Shown here piece after piece: positions 44,566 through 53,201 of a DNA stretch of 64,000 nucleotides (the first letter of the stretch is position 1; every line of letters begins with the position of its first letter). The notes under the pieces were generated by a model. The model saw only the letters and a program-made list of their open reading frames with translations, was not told where the DNA came from and ran no database searches. A program made the position numbers and the translations under genes. This DNA comes from Andreprevotia sp. IGB-42 (lineage in GTDB: Bacteria > Pseudomonadota > Gammaproteobacteria > Burkholderiales > Chitinibacteraceae), in NCBI RefSeq assembly GCF_009848685.1, contig NZ_WXTX01000002.1:62001-126000 (forward strand), in the 5' to 3' direction.

Positions 44566-45111
44566 TCAGTGCGCCTGTCGTTTCAGCAAAAAATCGGTAA
44601 ATTGGGCCAGATCGTCGAATACCGCGGTGGCATCGGGCAAACCGCCCTTGGCAGCGGTGGCCGTGCCCTTGCCGGTCAGCACCAGTGCCGGGCGCCCGCC
44701 TGCGGCAACGATAGCCTGCAAGTCGCGCAGGCTGTCGCCCACCATCCAGGTTTCCGCCAGATCGGCATGAAAGCGCCGCGCGATATCGTGCAGCATGCCC
44801 GGCAAAGGCTTGCGGCAATCGCAGCCGCCATCCGGCGTGTGCGGACAGAAGAACACCGCATCGATATGGCCACCAAAGTTCTGCGCCGCGCGGTGCATCT
44901 TGGCATTGATGCGGTTGAAGGTATCCACGTTGAACAGGCCACGGCCGATCCCGCTCTGGTTGGTGGCCACCACCACCATCCAGCCGGCACGCGTCAGCTC
45001 GCCGATCGCTTCCAGGCTGCCGGGCACGGCAATCCATTCTTCCGGCGATTTGACGAAATCATCGCGGTCTTCATTGATGACGCCATCACGATCAAGAATC
45101 AGCAGTTTCAT
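44566..45111 (-). CDS. gmhB: D-glycero-beta-D-manno-heptose 1,7-bisphosphate 7-phosphatase
   Basis: HAD phosphatase of LPS heptose synthesis. 181 residues. Motif I ILDRDGVIN, motif II VVATNQSGIGRG, zinc-binding cysteines in FFCPHTPDGGCDCRKP, Lys and motif IV MVGDSLRDLQAI. This cysteine knot distinguishes GmhB from other HAD proteins. Start ATG 45111 (MKLLILDRD); an alternative five codons upstream adds MPHNT. It lies 82 bases after glyS and 5 bases before plsC. Confidence 0.94.
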   Translation of the reverse strand: MKLLILDRDGVINEDRDDFVKSPEEWIAVPGSLEAIGELTRAGWMVVVATNQSGIGRGLFNVDTFNRINAKMHRAAQNFGGHIDAVFFCPHTPDGGCDCRKPLPGMLHDIARRFHADLAETWMVGDSLRDLQAIVAAGGRPALVLTGKGTATAAKGGLPDATAVFDDLAQFTDFLLKRQAH

Positions 45112-45193
45112 GGTGTTATGCGGCATCAGTGATCGGATACCCGCAATGGCGGCAAGGTTTGCAGCTCAGCCGCCATGCAAAATAATCCGTGGG

Positions 45194-47254
45194 TCATTCG
45201 GCCAGCAGCGACAGTTCTGCCACACGGTTCATCAGATCGGCCAGCGCGGACAGCAATGCCAGCCGGTTGCCACGTACTGCGGCATCGTCCGCCATCACCA
45301 TCACGCCGTCAAAGAATGCATCGACCGGTGCCTTGAAGGCGGCCAGCTGCTTCAATGCGCCCGTGTAGTCATGCGCGGCCAGCGCGGCCTCAACCGGGCC
45401 CTGCAACGCACGCAGCGTATCGAACAATGCTTTTTCCGGTGCCTCGGCAAACAGGCCGGCATTGATCGCCGGCACATCGCCTTCCACCTTCTTCAGGATG
45501 TTGCGGATACGCTTGTTGGCTGCGGCCAGCGCAGTTGCTTCCGGCAGCGCCTTGAATTCGGCCACGGCTTTCAGGCGCACCCGTACTTCGTCGAAGCGCG
45601 GCGGGTTCAGCGCCAGCACCGCATCGATATCCGCCGCCGGGTATTCCGCCGCCAGGTAGTTCTTCAGGCGGTCGAGCATGAAACCATATACGCCATCGAC
45701 GGTGCCTTCCGCCACCACGCCAGCCGGGAATGCGGCTGCAGCCGCCACCAGCAGTGCGTGCAGGTCGAGCGGCAAGTCCAGCAACTGGCGCACCACACCC
45801 AGCGCGGCGCGGCGCAGTGCAAACGGGTCTTTATCGCCAGTCGGGATCAGGCCGATGCCCCAGATGCCGACGATGGATTCAAGCTTGTCCGCCAGCGATA
45901 CCGCTTGCGCCACCGCGCCTTGCGGCAGCGTGTCGCCAGCGAAGCGCGGGTGGTAATGGCCTTCGATCGCAGCGGCAATCACATCGCCCTCGCCATCAAG
46001 GCGTGCGTAATACATGCCCATGATGCCTTGCAGCTCGGGGAATTCACCCACCATGTCGGACACCAGGTCTGCCTTGGCAAGGTAAGCTGCGCGCGCGCAC
46101 ACCGCCTTGTCCGCGCCCAGCGCCGGGCCGATCTCGCCGGCGATTTTCTGCAGGCGCTCGACGCGTTCGAGCTGGCTGCCGATCTTGTTGTGGTACACCA
46201 CGCTGCGCAGCGACGGCACGCGTGATTCGAGCTTTTTCTTCTGGTCCTGCTCGAAGAAGAATTTGGCATCCGACAGCCGCGCGCGCAGCACACGCTCGTT
46301 GCCACCGACGATGGCGGACGAATCGGCGGCCTCGATATTCGATACCAGCAGGAAGCGGTTCATCAGCTTGCCGTTGCCATCCAGCAGCGGGAAGTACTTC
46401 TGGTTCTGCTGCATGGTCAGGATCAGGCATTCCTGCGGCACCTTGAGGAAATCGGCCTCGAAGCCGGCCTCCAGCACCACCGGCCACTCCACCAGCGCGG
46501 TCACTTCATCAAACAGCGCATCGTCGGCGGCAATGGTGGCGCCCAGGCGCGCAGCGGCAGCGTGCAGCTTGTCGCCGATCAGCGCGCGGCGTGCGTCGAA
46601 GCTCGCCACCACCTTGCCTTCTTCGTAGAGCTTCTTCGCGTATTCATCGGCATGGGCCAACTCGACCGCACCGGCAGACAGGAAGCGGTGGCCCTGCGTG
46701 GTACGGCCGGATGCCAGATGCAGCACCCTGGCGGCAATCACATCGCTGCCGTGCAGCACGGTCAGGCCGTGGATCGGACGGATGAACTGACCATCGCGGT
46801 CACCCCAACGCATCATCTTGGGGGCAGGCAGCTTTTTCAGCGCCACTTCGATCAGGCCGGACAGCAGTGCGGATAGCGGCTCGCCTGCTTTCACGCTGCG
46901 GAAAATGAACACATCCTGCTTGCCGTCCGAGCCTTGCTCGAGCGCATCCACACTCACGCCGCACGAGCGGGCAAAGCCCGCCAGCGCCGGCGTGGGCACG
47001 CCATCCTTGAAGCCGGCGGCCACGGCCGGGCCTTTTTTCTCGATTTTCTGTTCAGGTTGCAGCGCGGCAACCTGCGGAATGCTCACCGCCAGCCGGCGCG
47101 GGCTGGCAAAGGCGTGGTATTCAACCCCGGCATCCACGAAACCCAGCTTTGCCAGTTCGTCGAACAGAGACTTGGCAAACGCTGCGCCCAGTTTCGGCAG
47201 CGCCTTGGGCGGCAGTTCTTCGGTAAACAGTTCAATCAACAGCGTTTGCGTCAT
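45194..47254 (-). CDS. glyS: Glycine-tRNA ligase beta subunit
   Basis: Beta chain of the alpha2-beta2 glycyl-tRNA synthetase, 686 residues, normal length. N-terminus LLIELFTEELPPKALPKL is the family signature; FRSVKAGEPLSALL, MRWGDRDGQFIRPIHGL, FEADFLKVPQECLI, MQQNQKYFPL and the C-terminal anticodon-binding-like region with VMVMADDAAVRGNRLALL complete it. The alpha subunit glyQ is upstream on the same strand, separated by a lipoprotein gene. AAGAAAAG precedes ATG 47254. Confidence 0.97.
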   Translation of the reverse strand: MTQTLLIELFTEELPPKALPKLGAAFAKSLFDELAKLGFVDAGVEYHAFASPRRLAVSIPQVAALQPEQKIEKKGPAVAAGFKDGVPTPALAGFARSCGVSVDALEQGSDGKQDVFIFRSVKAGEPLSALLSGLIEVALKKLPAPKMMRWGDRDGQFIRPIHGLTVLHGSDVIAARVLHLASGRTTQGHRFLSAGAVELAHADEYAKKLYEEGKVVASFDARRALIGDKLHAAAARLGATIAADDALFDEVTALVEWPVVLEAGFEADFLKVPQECLILTMQQNQKYFPLLDGNGKLMNRFLLVSNIEAADSSAIVGGNERVLRARLSDAKFFFEQDQKKKLESRVPSLRSVVYHNKIGSQLERVERLQKIAGEIGPALGADKAVCARAAYLAKADLVSDMVGEFPELQGIMGMYYARLDGEGDVIAAAIEGHYHPRFAGDTLPQGAVAQAVSLADKLESIVGIWGIGLIPTGDKDPFALRRAALGVVRQLLDLPLDLHALLVAAAAAFPAGVVAEGTVDGVYGFMLDRLKNYLAAEYPAADIDAVLALNPPRFDEVRVRLKAVAEFKALPEATALAAANKRIRNILKKVEGDVPAINAGLFAEAPEKALFDTLRALQGPVEAALAAHDYTGALKQLAAFKAPVDAFFDGVMVMADDAAVRGNRLALLSALADLMNRVAELSLLAE

Positions 47255-47376
47255 CTTTTCTTACTCTTCTTGATCTTCAGTATCGAGCACAGTTCAAAAG
47301 CGGGGCTGGCAAGGCGTGCGAGCGCAGACAGTACAACAAGTACGGCAAGCGGGCACAACGCAGCCAGGCACGGTTT

Positions 47377-47862
47377 TCAATCTGTGTCTGGCTTGGCGTC
47401 TTTGTCTGCCATGATCTTGCAAACCTGACGCACGAAATCGGCGCCATAACTATCGGCAGCCTGATCGGCAAATTCCCACTGGAAGCCGGGCACGTCATAG
47501 CGCGCCACCTCAACCCCATCCTCGTCACGCAGCTCGACGGCAATGCCGGCCATGCGCCCGCTCGGGCAATCGATGGCCTGGCGCGTGTACTTGTTGCGGT
47601 ACTTGCCCTTGGATTGCCCATCGATCTGGTCGGTCTTGAACTTCTGCCACATCCACACATAGGTGTAGCGCGCCGAGCCCTTGTCCTCTTCGGCTTCGTG
47701 GGTGACCGATGCACTGTCCACCCACATCTCGAAGTCCGGCATGGTGCCGTACTGGCGCCATTCGGCCTTCTTTTCCGGCACCGGCGCCGGGCCATCGAGC
47801 TTGTCGTCGTACTTGCCGCAAGCGGCAAGCAGCAGGCCCAGGGCGAGGAGCAGCGCGCGCAT
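47377..47862 (-). CDS. Small lipoprotein between glyQ and glyS
   Basis: 161 residues from ATG 47862 (MRALLLALGLLLAACG). The lipobox LLAAC places lipidated Cys near residue 15. The mature part is charged and aromatic (RYTYVWMWQKFKTDQID, CPSGRMAGIAVE, GFQWEFADQAAD), resembling the surface-adhesin-E-like beta lipoproteins found in betaproteobacteria. Function unknown. It begins 12 bases after glyQ and ends about 120 bases before glyS. GTG starts two and one codons upstream are also in frame. Confidence 0.8.
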   Translation of the reverse strand: MRALLLALGLLLAACGKYDDKLDGPAPVPEKKAEWRQYGTMPDFEMWVDSASVTHEAEEDKGSARYTYVWMWQKFKTDQIDGQSKGKYRNKYTRQAIDCPSGRMAGIAVELRDEDGVEVARYDVPGFQWEFADQAADSYGADFVRQVCKIMADKDAKPDTD

Positions 47863-47874
47863 CACCACGATGCC

Positions 47875-48771
47875 CTAGCCGGCTGCCTGCTGGCACATCG
47901 GGAAACCGAGTGCTTCGCGGCTGTCGTAATACGCTTGCGCCACCTGGCGTGCCAGCGTGCGGATACGGCCGATATACGCGGCACGCTCGGTCACCGAAAT
48001 GGCGCCGCGCGCATCGAGCAGGTTGAAAGTATGCGCAGCCTTCAGGATCATTTCATAACCCGGCAACGCCAGGCCGGCATCGAGCAGGCGCTTGGCTTCG
48101 GATTCGAAGTTGCCGAACAGATCCAGCAGCAATGGCGCGTTCGAGTGCTCGAAGTTGTACTTCGACTGCTCCACTTCGTTCTGGTGGTAGATATCACCGT
48201 AAGTGACCACCTGGCCATTCGGGTACTTGGTCCAGACCAGGTCGTAAACGTTTTCCACGCCCTGCAAATACATGGCCAGGCGCTCCACCCCGTAGGTGAT
48301 CTCGCCCAGTACCGGCTTGCAGTCGAGGCCGCCCACCTGCTGGAAATAAGTGAACTGCGTCACTTCCATGCCGTTCAGCCACACTTCCCAACCCAGACCC
48401 CAGGCGCCCAGCGTGGGATTTTCCCAGTCATCCTCGACAAAACGGATGTCATGCACGGTGGGATCAATGCCCAGCTTTTTCAGCGAGCCCAGGTACAGCT
48501 CGAGGATATTGTCCGGGTTCGGCTTCAATACCACCTGGAACTGATAATAGTGCTGCAGGCGGTTGGGGTTCTCGCCATAGCGGCCGTCCTTGGGGCGGCG
48601 GCTGGGCTGCACATAGGCGGCGTTCCATGGCTCCGGGCCGATAGCGCGCAGGAATGTGGCGGTATGGCTGGTGCCAGCGCCCATTTCCATATCATAGGGT
48701 TGCAGCAACGCACAGCCTTGTTCGGCCCAATAGCGTTGCAGTGTCAGCAGGATTTCCTGGAAGGTCAGCAT
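47875..48771 (-). CDS. glyQ: Glycine-tRNA ligase alpha subunit
   Basis: Alpha chain of glycyl-tRNA synthetase, 298 residues (E. coli 303). Recognisable stretches: [90 protein letters not shown] and [12 protein letters not shown]. Start ATG 48771 (MLTFQE). A longer in-frame reading to 49161 crosses into the divergent transglycosylase and is not real. First gene of the glyQ-lipoprotein-glyS-gmhB-plsC-DUF45 chain. Confidence 0.97.
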   Translation of the reverse strand: MLTFQEILLTLQRYWAEQGCALLQPYDMEMGAGTSHTATFLRAIGPEPWNAAYVQPSRRPKDGRYGENPNRLQHYYQFQVVLKPNPDNILELYLGSLKKLGIDPTVHDIRFVEDDWENPTLGAWGLGWEVWLNGMEVTQFTYFQQVGGLDCKPVLGEITYGVERLAMYLQGVENVYDLVWTKYPNGQVVTYGDIYHQNEVEQSKYNFEHSNAPLLLDLFGNFESEAKRLLDAGLALPGYEMILKAAHTFNLLDARGAISVTERAAYIGRIRTLARQVAQAYYDSREALGFPMCQQAAG

Positions 48772-48969
48772 GATTACGTAACGTGCTCTGGCATCTTCTA
48801 AACCCGCTGATTCTACTTGCTTTGTGGGTTGGCGACCAATCCACCGCCCAGCCGGTGCATCGTCTTGTGCATGACAGCAAAAGCGCGAACCCCTATGCTT
48901 TGGGAACTTTGCTGCTGCTACGCCCTTCTTGCAGCAATGCGCCCCCGCTCGTTGCCCGTGAAGTCTGCC

Positions 48970-50865
48970 ATGAAATCCCTGCTTTCCATCCTGCTGATCA
49001 CCGTTGCCGCACAGGCCTCCGCCCAACTGGACCTGCTGTCGCTGCGCGATGCCGCGCGCAGCCGCGACATCAACCGCATTGCGCAACTGGCCGATGCTTC
49101 CCGTGGCGAGGTACTGGAAATGTACCCGCAGTACTACTGGTACTCGCTGCAGCTGCCGCAACTGAACGATAGCGATCTCAAACCGTTTTTCGACCGCTTC
49201 GAAGGCACGCCACTAGCCGATCGTCTGCGCGGCGAATGGCTGAAAGAGCTGGGCAAGCGCCAGGACTGGACGGCATTCGATGCGCACTACCTGCGCGCCG
49301 ATGCACCACCGATCGAACTGCAATGCTTTGCCGCGCAATCGGCACTGGCCAAAGCCGACCGCAATGCCACGCTGAAACTGCGCCCTTCGTGGTTCAGCGA
49401 TCAGGCGAGGCCGGAAGCATGCAACCCGGTTTACGATGCACTGTTCGAAGCAAAGCAGCTGACCAACGACGACGTGTGGGCGCGCATCCGCCTGGCGCTG
49501 GCCGCCAACAAGCCGGATTTTGCCCGCCAGTTGTCGGCGCGCGTGGGTTTCCCGGCCGCGCTGGCCAATCGCGCCATCACTGTTGCTGCCAATACCCCGG
49601 AAAAAGCGCTACCCAAACTGGCGGGCAATGACCGGGGTACACGTGAAGCGGCACTGTTCGCCATCCAGCGACTGGCGCGCAGCGATGCCGACAAGGCCGC
49701 GGGCTGGCTGGGCAAGCTGTCGCGCGACTGGCCGGAGGCCGATCAGCGCTATGGCTGGCAGGAGCTGGGGCAGATTGCCGTGCGCCAGCACTTGCCGCAG
49801 GCCAATGAATGGTTCGAGCGCGGCGGCATGAGCGATCTGGATGAAAGCGGCCGCTTCTGGGCGGTGCGCGCAGCGCTGCTGGCGCAAGACCCGAAAACCA
49901 CGCTGGCCCGCATCGATGCCATGCCGGCGGAAGACCTGAAGCTGACCGTGTGGCGCTACTGGCGCGCCATGGCACTCAAATCACTGAACCGCGTACCGGA
50001 AGCCACCGTACTGCTGAGCGAATTGGCTGGCGGCGAGGATTTCTACAGCCTGCTGGCCAAGGATGCATTGGGCAGCGTGGCCGAAGCGGTGACGCCGCCG
50101 ATTACCACCAGTGAAGAGCAGATGCGCGCGGTGCAGCAGCGTCCCGGTATCCAGCGGGCATTGGCACTGTACGACCAGGATTGGCGCACCGAGGGCATGC
50201 GCGAGTGGACATGGGCATTGCGCGGGCTGACCCCGCAAGAACAGGTGGCCGCCGCGCAGATCGCCGAGCGCAACAACTTGCTCGACCGCATGATCTTCAC
50301 CGCCGAGCGCACACCGGGCCGGGTGGACCCCCGGTTGAAATATCCCACCCCGTACCGCCCGCTGGTGCAGGCAGAAAGCCGCGAGAACGGCGTGGATGCC
50401 GCCTGGGTATACGGGCTGATCCGCCAGGAAAGCCGCTTCATGAGCACCGCACGCTCAGGGGTGGGCGCATCCGGGTTGATGCAGCTGATGCCGGCTACCG
50501 CCAAGTGGGTGGCGGGCAAGCTCGGCATGAAAGGCGTATCGCCGAGCGAGCTCAACAACATCGAAACCAATGTGCGTTTCGGCACCTTCTACCTGGGCTA
50601 TATCCAGGAGCGCCTGGAAGGGCACCCGGTGCTGGCCACCGCCGGCTACAACGCCGGGCCGGGCCGGGCGCGCAACTGGCAGGCCAGCCAGCCGATGGAT
50701 GCCGTGATCTATATTGAAACCATCCCTTTCGATGAAACGCGTGATTACGTGAAGAAAGTGATGGCCAATGCGCAGCACTATGGCTATCTGCTGGGCGAGC
50801 AAACCACGCTGGCACAGCGGCTTGCCACCATTCCCCCCAAGGGCGGTACCGTAGACGCCCCCTGA
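48970..50865 (+). CDS. Slt70-type soluble lytic murein transglycosylase
   Basis: 631 residues, periplasmic enzyme that cleaves peptidoglycan to 1,6-anhydro-muropeptides (the substrate class later handled by AmpD). Signal peptide 1-18 ([18 protein letters not shown]). Residues about 20-450 form the alpha-superhelical U domain ([29 protein letters not shown]-like repeats). Catalytic SLT domain about 450-610: [19 protein letters not shown] (catalytic Glu), [13 protein letters not shown] and [13 protein letters not shown]. Start ATG 48970; upstream in-frame ATGs would spoil the signal peptide. Divergent from glyQ, upstream of an epimerase-like gene by about 40 bases. Confidence 0.94.
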   Translation: MKSLLSILLITVAAQASAQLDLLSLRDAARSRDINRIAQLADASRGEVLEMYPQYYWYSLQLPQLNDSDLKPFFDRFEGTPLADRLRGEWLKELGKRQDWTAFDAHYLRADAPPIELQCFAAQSALAKADRNATLKLRPSWFSDQARPEACNPVYDALFEAKQLTNDDVWARIRLALAANKPDFARQLSARVGFPAALANRAITVAANTPEKALPKLAGNDRGTREAALFAIQRLARSDADKAAGWLGKLSRDWPEADQRYGWQELGQIAVRQHLPQANEWFERGGMSDLDESGRFWAVRAALLAQDPKTTLARIDAMPAEDLKLTVWRYWRAMALKSLNRVPEATVLLSELAGGEDFYSLLAKDALGSVAEAVTPPITTSEEQMRAVQQRPGIQRALALYDQDWRTEGMREWTWALRGLTPQEQVAAAQIAERNNLLDRMIFTAERTPGRVDPRLKYPTPYRPLVQAESRENGVDAAWVYGLIRQESRFMSTARSGVGASGLMQLMPATAKWVAGKLGMKGVSPSELNNIETNVRFGTFYLGYIQERLEGHPVLATAGYNAGPGRARNWQASQPMDAVIYIETIPFDETRDYVKKVMANAQHYGYLLGEQTTLAQRLATIPPKGGTVDAP

Positions 50866-50904
50866 CAGCAACGGCGCCGGGCTTGCACCGGCAAAGGGCC
50901 AGTG

Positions 50905-51849
50905 ATGAAACGCATCGTGATCATCGGCGGCAGTGGCTTCATCGGCAGCCACATTGCCGCGCAGCTGGCAGCGCGGGGCCATAGCCTGGTCATTCCCACC
51001 CGCCAGCGCGAAGCGGTGCGCAGCCGCACGCTGACCTTGCCGCAGGTGGCGCTGGCCAGTGCCAGCATTCACGATCCGGCCGAACTGGGCCGGCTGCTCG
51101 CCGGCGCGGATGTCGTCATCAACCTGATGGGCATCCTGCAGGGCAAGGAAGCGGATTTCGAACGCGCGCACGTCACCCTCACCCGGCAGATCATCGCGGC
51201 GTGCCTGGCAGCCGGCGTACAGCGCTACCTGCACATGAGCGCGCTGGGCGCGGATGAAAACGGGCCATCGCGCTACCAGCGCAGCAAAGGCCGCGCCGAA
51301 ACACTGGTAAAGGCCAGCCCGCTGGCATGGACCATCTACCGCCCTTCCGTGGTATTCGGCCGTGGCGATCATTTCATCACGCTGTTTGCCGGCATTACCC
51401 GCCTGGCGCCGCTGTTGCCGCTGGCCGGCGCTCAGGCATTGTTCCAGCCGGTGTGGGTGGAAGACGTGGCGCGTGCGTTCGTGGCCGGGGTGCAGCGCAA
51501 GGACCTGGCCGGGCAAACGCTCAGCCTGGTGGGGCCGGATGTCTATACGCTGGGGGACATCGTGCACATAGCCGCACAGGCCGCCGGGCATCGCACCCGC
51601 ATCATCGCGCTGCCTGAATGGATGGCCAGGCTACAGGCAACGCTGATGGCGCTACTGCCCGATCCGCCCATCAGCCACGATAACCTCGACTCGATGAAAA
51701 CCCCCAATATCGACAATGCCGGCTTCCCGGCTATGCTGGGATGGAAGCCTGCAGCACTGGCAGCCATTGCGCCTAGCTATGTGGGGGCAGCTTCCCGCTA
51801 CAATGAATACCGCCGTCATGCCGGACGCACCGGGCGCGGCACCCCGTAA
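50905..51849 (+). CDS. NAD(P)-binding epimerase-like protein (NDUFA9-like)
   Basis: 314 residues, extended short-chain dehydrogenase/reductase fold: IVIIGGSGFIGSHIA (dinucleotide loop), INLMGILQGKEADFE, YLHMSALGADENGPSRYQRSKGRAE (Tyr-xxx-Lys spaced YQRSK) and PVWVEDVARAFV. The family matches complex I NDUFA9-like/ubiquinone-binding reductases of betaproteobacteria. Substrate unknown. Start ATG 50905 (GTG 50902 in frame) with AAAGGG upstream. It follows the transglycosylase by 39 bases and is likely co-transcribed. Confidence 0.87.
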   Translation: MKRIVIIGGSGFIGSHIAAQLAARGHSLVIPTRQREAVRSRTLTLPQVALASASIHDPAELGRLLAGADVVINLMGILQGKEADFERAHVTLTRQIIAACLAAGVQRYLHMSALGADENGPSRYQRSKGRAETLVKASPLAWTIYRPSVVFGRGDHFITLFAGITRLAPLLPLAGAQALFQPVWVEDVARAFVAGVQRKDLAGQTLSLVGPDVYTLGDIVHIAAQAAGHRTRIIALPEWMARLQATLMALLPDPPISHDNLDSMKTPNIDNAGFPAMLGWKPAALAAIAPSYVGAASRYNEYRRHAGRTGRGTP

Positions 51850-51882
51850 AGCAATCGTTCTTGCACCCTTGAGGAGTTAGTG

Positions 51883-52134
51883 ATGGCTGTACTCGTAATC
51901 CGCAAATTGCCGCCCGATACCCAACCGGAAGCCGTGGCAGCGCTGCTGCGCGAGCTGGGGTTTTCGCATCCGATCGGCGAGATCACCATCAGTGACGACA
52001 GCGGTTTCCCGATGGCACTGATCGAGCTGGATATCAGCGAAGCCGCCTGCCACGCGGTCGCCAAGCAGATGCATGGCCACTTCTGGAACGGCCACACACT
52101 GGAAACGTCCGAAACCCATATCTGGCGCGAGTAG
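51883..52134 (+). CDS. Small RRM-like RNA-binding protein (uncertain)
   Basis: 83 residues. Layout beta-alpha-beta-beta-alpha-beta: VLVIRKLPPDTQPEAVAALL, FPMALIELDISEAACHAVAKQM, HTLETSETHIW. It resembles an RNA recognition motif, with ALIELD at the RNP1 place, but lacks the aromatic residues normal there, so RNA binding is only a guess. GAGGAG lies seven bases before ATG 51883. It ends six bases before the D-lactate dehydrogenase gene and is probably in one transcript with it. Confidence 0.6.
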   Translation: MAVLVIRKLPPDTQPEAVAALLRELGFSHPIGEITISDDSGFPMALIELDISEAACHAVAKQMHGHFWNGHTLETSETHIWRE

Positions 52135-52139
52135 CGATC

Positions 52140-53129
52140 ATGCGTATCGCCATATTCGACAGCAAACCCTACGACCATCTCTCGCTGGAGCGTGCCAATG
52201 CCCGCCACGGCCATGAGCTGGTGTTTTTCGAAGACCGGCTCAACCGCCAGACCGTACCGCTGGCGGCCGGCTTCGATGTGGTATGCCCGTTCGTCAACGA
52301 CCGGGTCGATGCGGCAACCATCGCAGAACTGGCGCGCCTGGGCGTACGGCACGTGGCGCTGCGCTGCGCCGGCTTCAATGGCGTGGACATCGTGGCGGCC
52401 AAACAGCATGGCGTGGCCGTTACCCGCGTACCCGCGTATTCACCGGAAGCGGTGGCAGAACATGTCTTCGCACTGCTGCTGACGCTGGTGCGCAAGACGC
52501 ACCGCGCATACAACCGCGTGCGTGACGGCAATTTCTCGCTCGATGGCCTGGTGGGTTTCAACCTGCACGGCCGCACCTTCGGCGTGGTGGGTGCCGGCAA
52601 GATCGGCCTCGCCACACTGCGCGTGGCACGCGGCTTCGGCATGCGCCTGATCGCCAACGACCGCACACCGGATCTGGCGATGGGGGCAGCGCTCGGTTGC
52701 GAGTTCATGCCACTGGAGCAATTGCTGGCCGAATCGGACATCATCAGCCTGCACGCGCCGCTGTTCGATGAAACGCGCTACATGATCAACGCCGCTTCGA
52801 TCAATTCGATGAAACACGGCGCCGTCATCATCAATACCAGCCGCGGCGGGCTGATCAATTCCGCAGACCTGATCGACGCGCTCAAGGATGGCAAGCTGGG
52901 CGGCGTGGGGCTGGATGTATACGAATACGAAGAAGGCGTGTTTTTCGAGAACCTGTCCGGCACCGCCTTGCAGGACGACATGCTGGCGCGGCTGACCACC
53001 TTCCCCAACGTGGTGATCACCTCGCACCAGGGCTTCCTCACCGACGAGGCGCTGTCCAACATTGCCGAAACCGTGATGGGCAACGTGGCCGCGTTTGCAG
53101 CGGGCTTGCCGCTCGCCAACGCGGTCTGA
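52140..53129 (+). CDS. ldhA: D-lactate dehydrogenase (D-2-hydroxyacid family)
   Basis: NADH-dependent enzyme of 329 residues. Motifs: RCAGFNGVDI, YSPEAVAEHVFALLL, NAD loop GVVGAGKIGLATLR, catalytic Arg in NTSRGGLIN, Glu in DVYEYEEGVFFEN and His in TSHQGFLTDEAL. YEYEEGVFF is the mark of fermentative D-LDH as in E. coli LdhA. No strong ribosome binding site. The kinase gene that follows begins within a few tens of bases, but the operon relation is unclear. Confidence 0.93.
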   Translation: MRIAIFDSKPYDHLSLERANARHGHELVFFEDRLNRQTVPLAAGFDVVCPFVNDRVDAATIAELARLGVRHVALRCAGFNGVDIVAAKQHGVAVTRVPAYSPEAVAEHVFALLLTLVRKTHRAYNRVRDGNFSLDGLVGFNLHGRTFGVVGAGKIGLATLRVARGFGMRLIANDRTPDLAMGAALGCEFMPLEQLLAESDIISLHAPLFDETRYMINAASINSMKHGAVIINTSRGGLINSADLIDALKDGKLGGVGLDVYEYEEGVFFENLSGTALQDDMLARLTTFPNVVITSHQGFLTDEALSNIAETVMGNVAAFAAGLPLANAV

Positions 53130-53201
53130 CCGGGCAGGCACGTCATTCATCTTCCGCACAGCCTGAGCAGACTGCATCGCCGCGCCAGCTGGCTGGCCCT
53201 G

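Noticed and set aside
44561-45037. 406-residue PlsC form with a long N-terminus
   Set aside because: The extra part lies over gmhB in another frame; PlsC starts normally at 44560.
48772-49161. Longer GlyQ start
   Set aside because: It would overlap the divergent transglycosylase gene and add residues unlike GlyQ, whose family start is at 48771.
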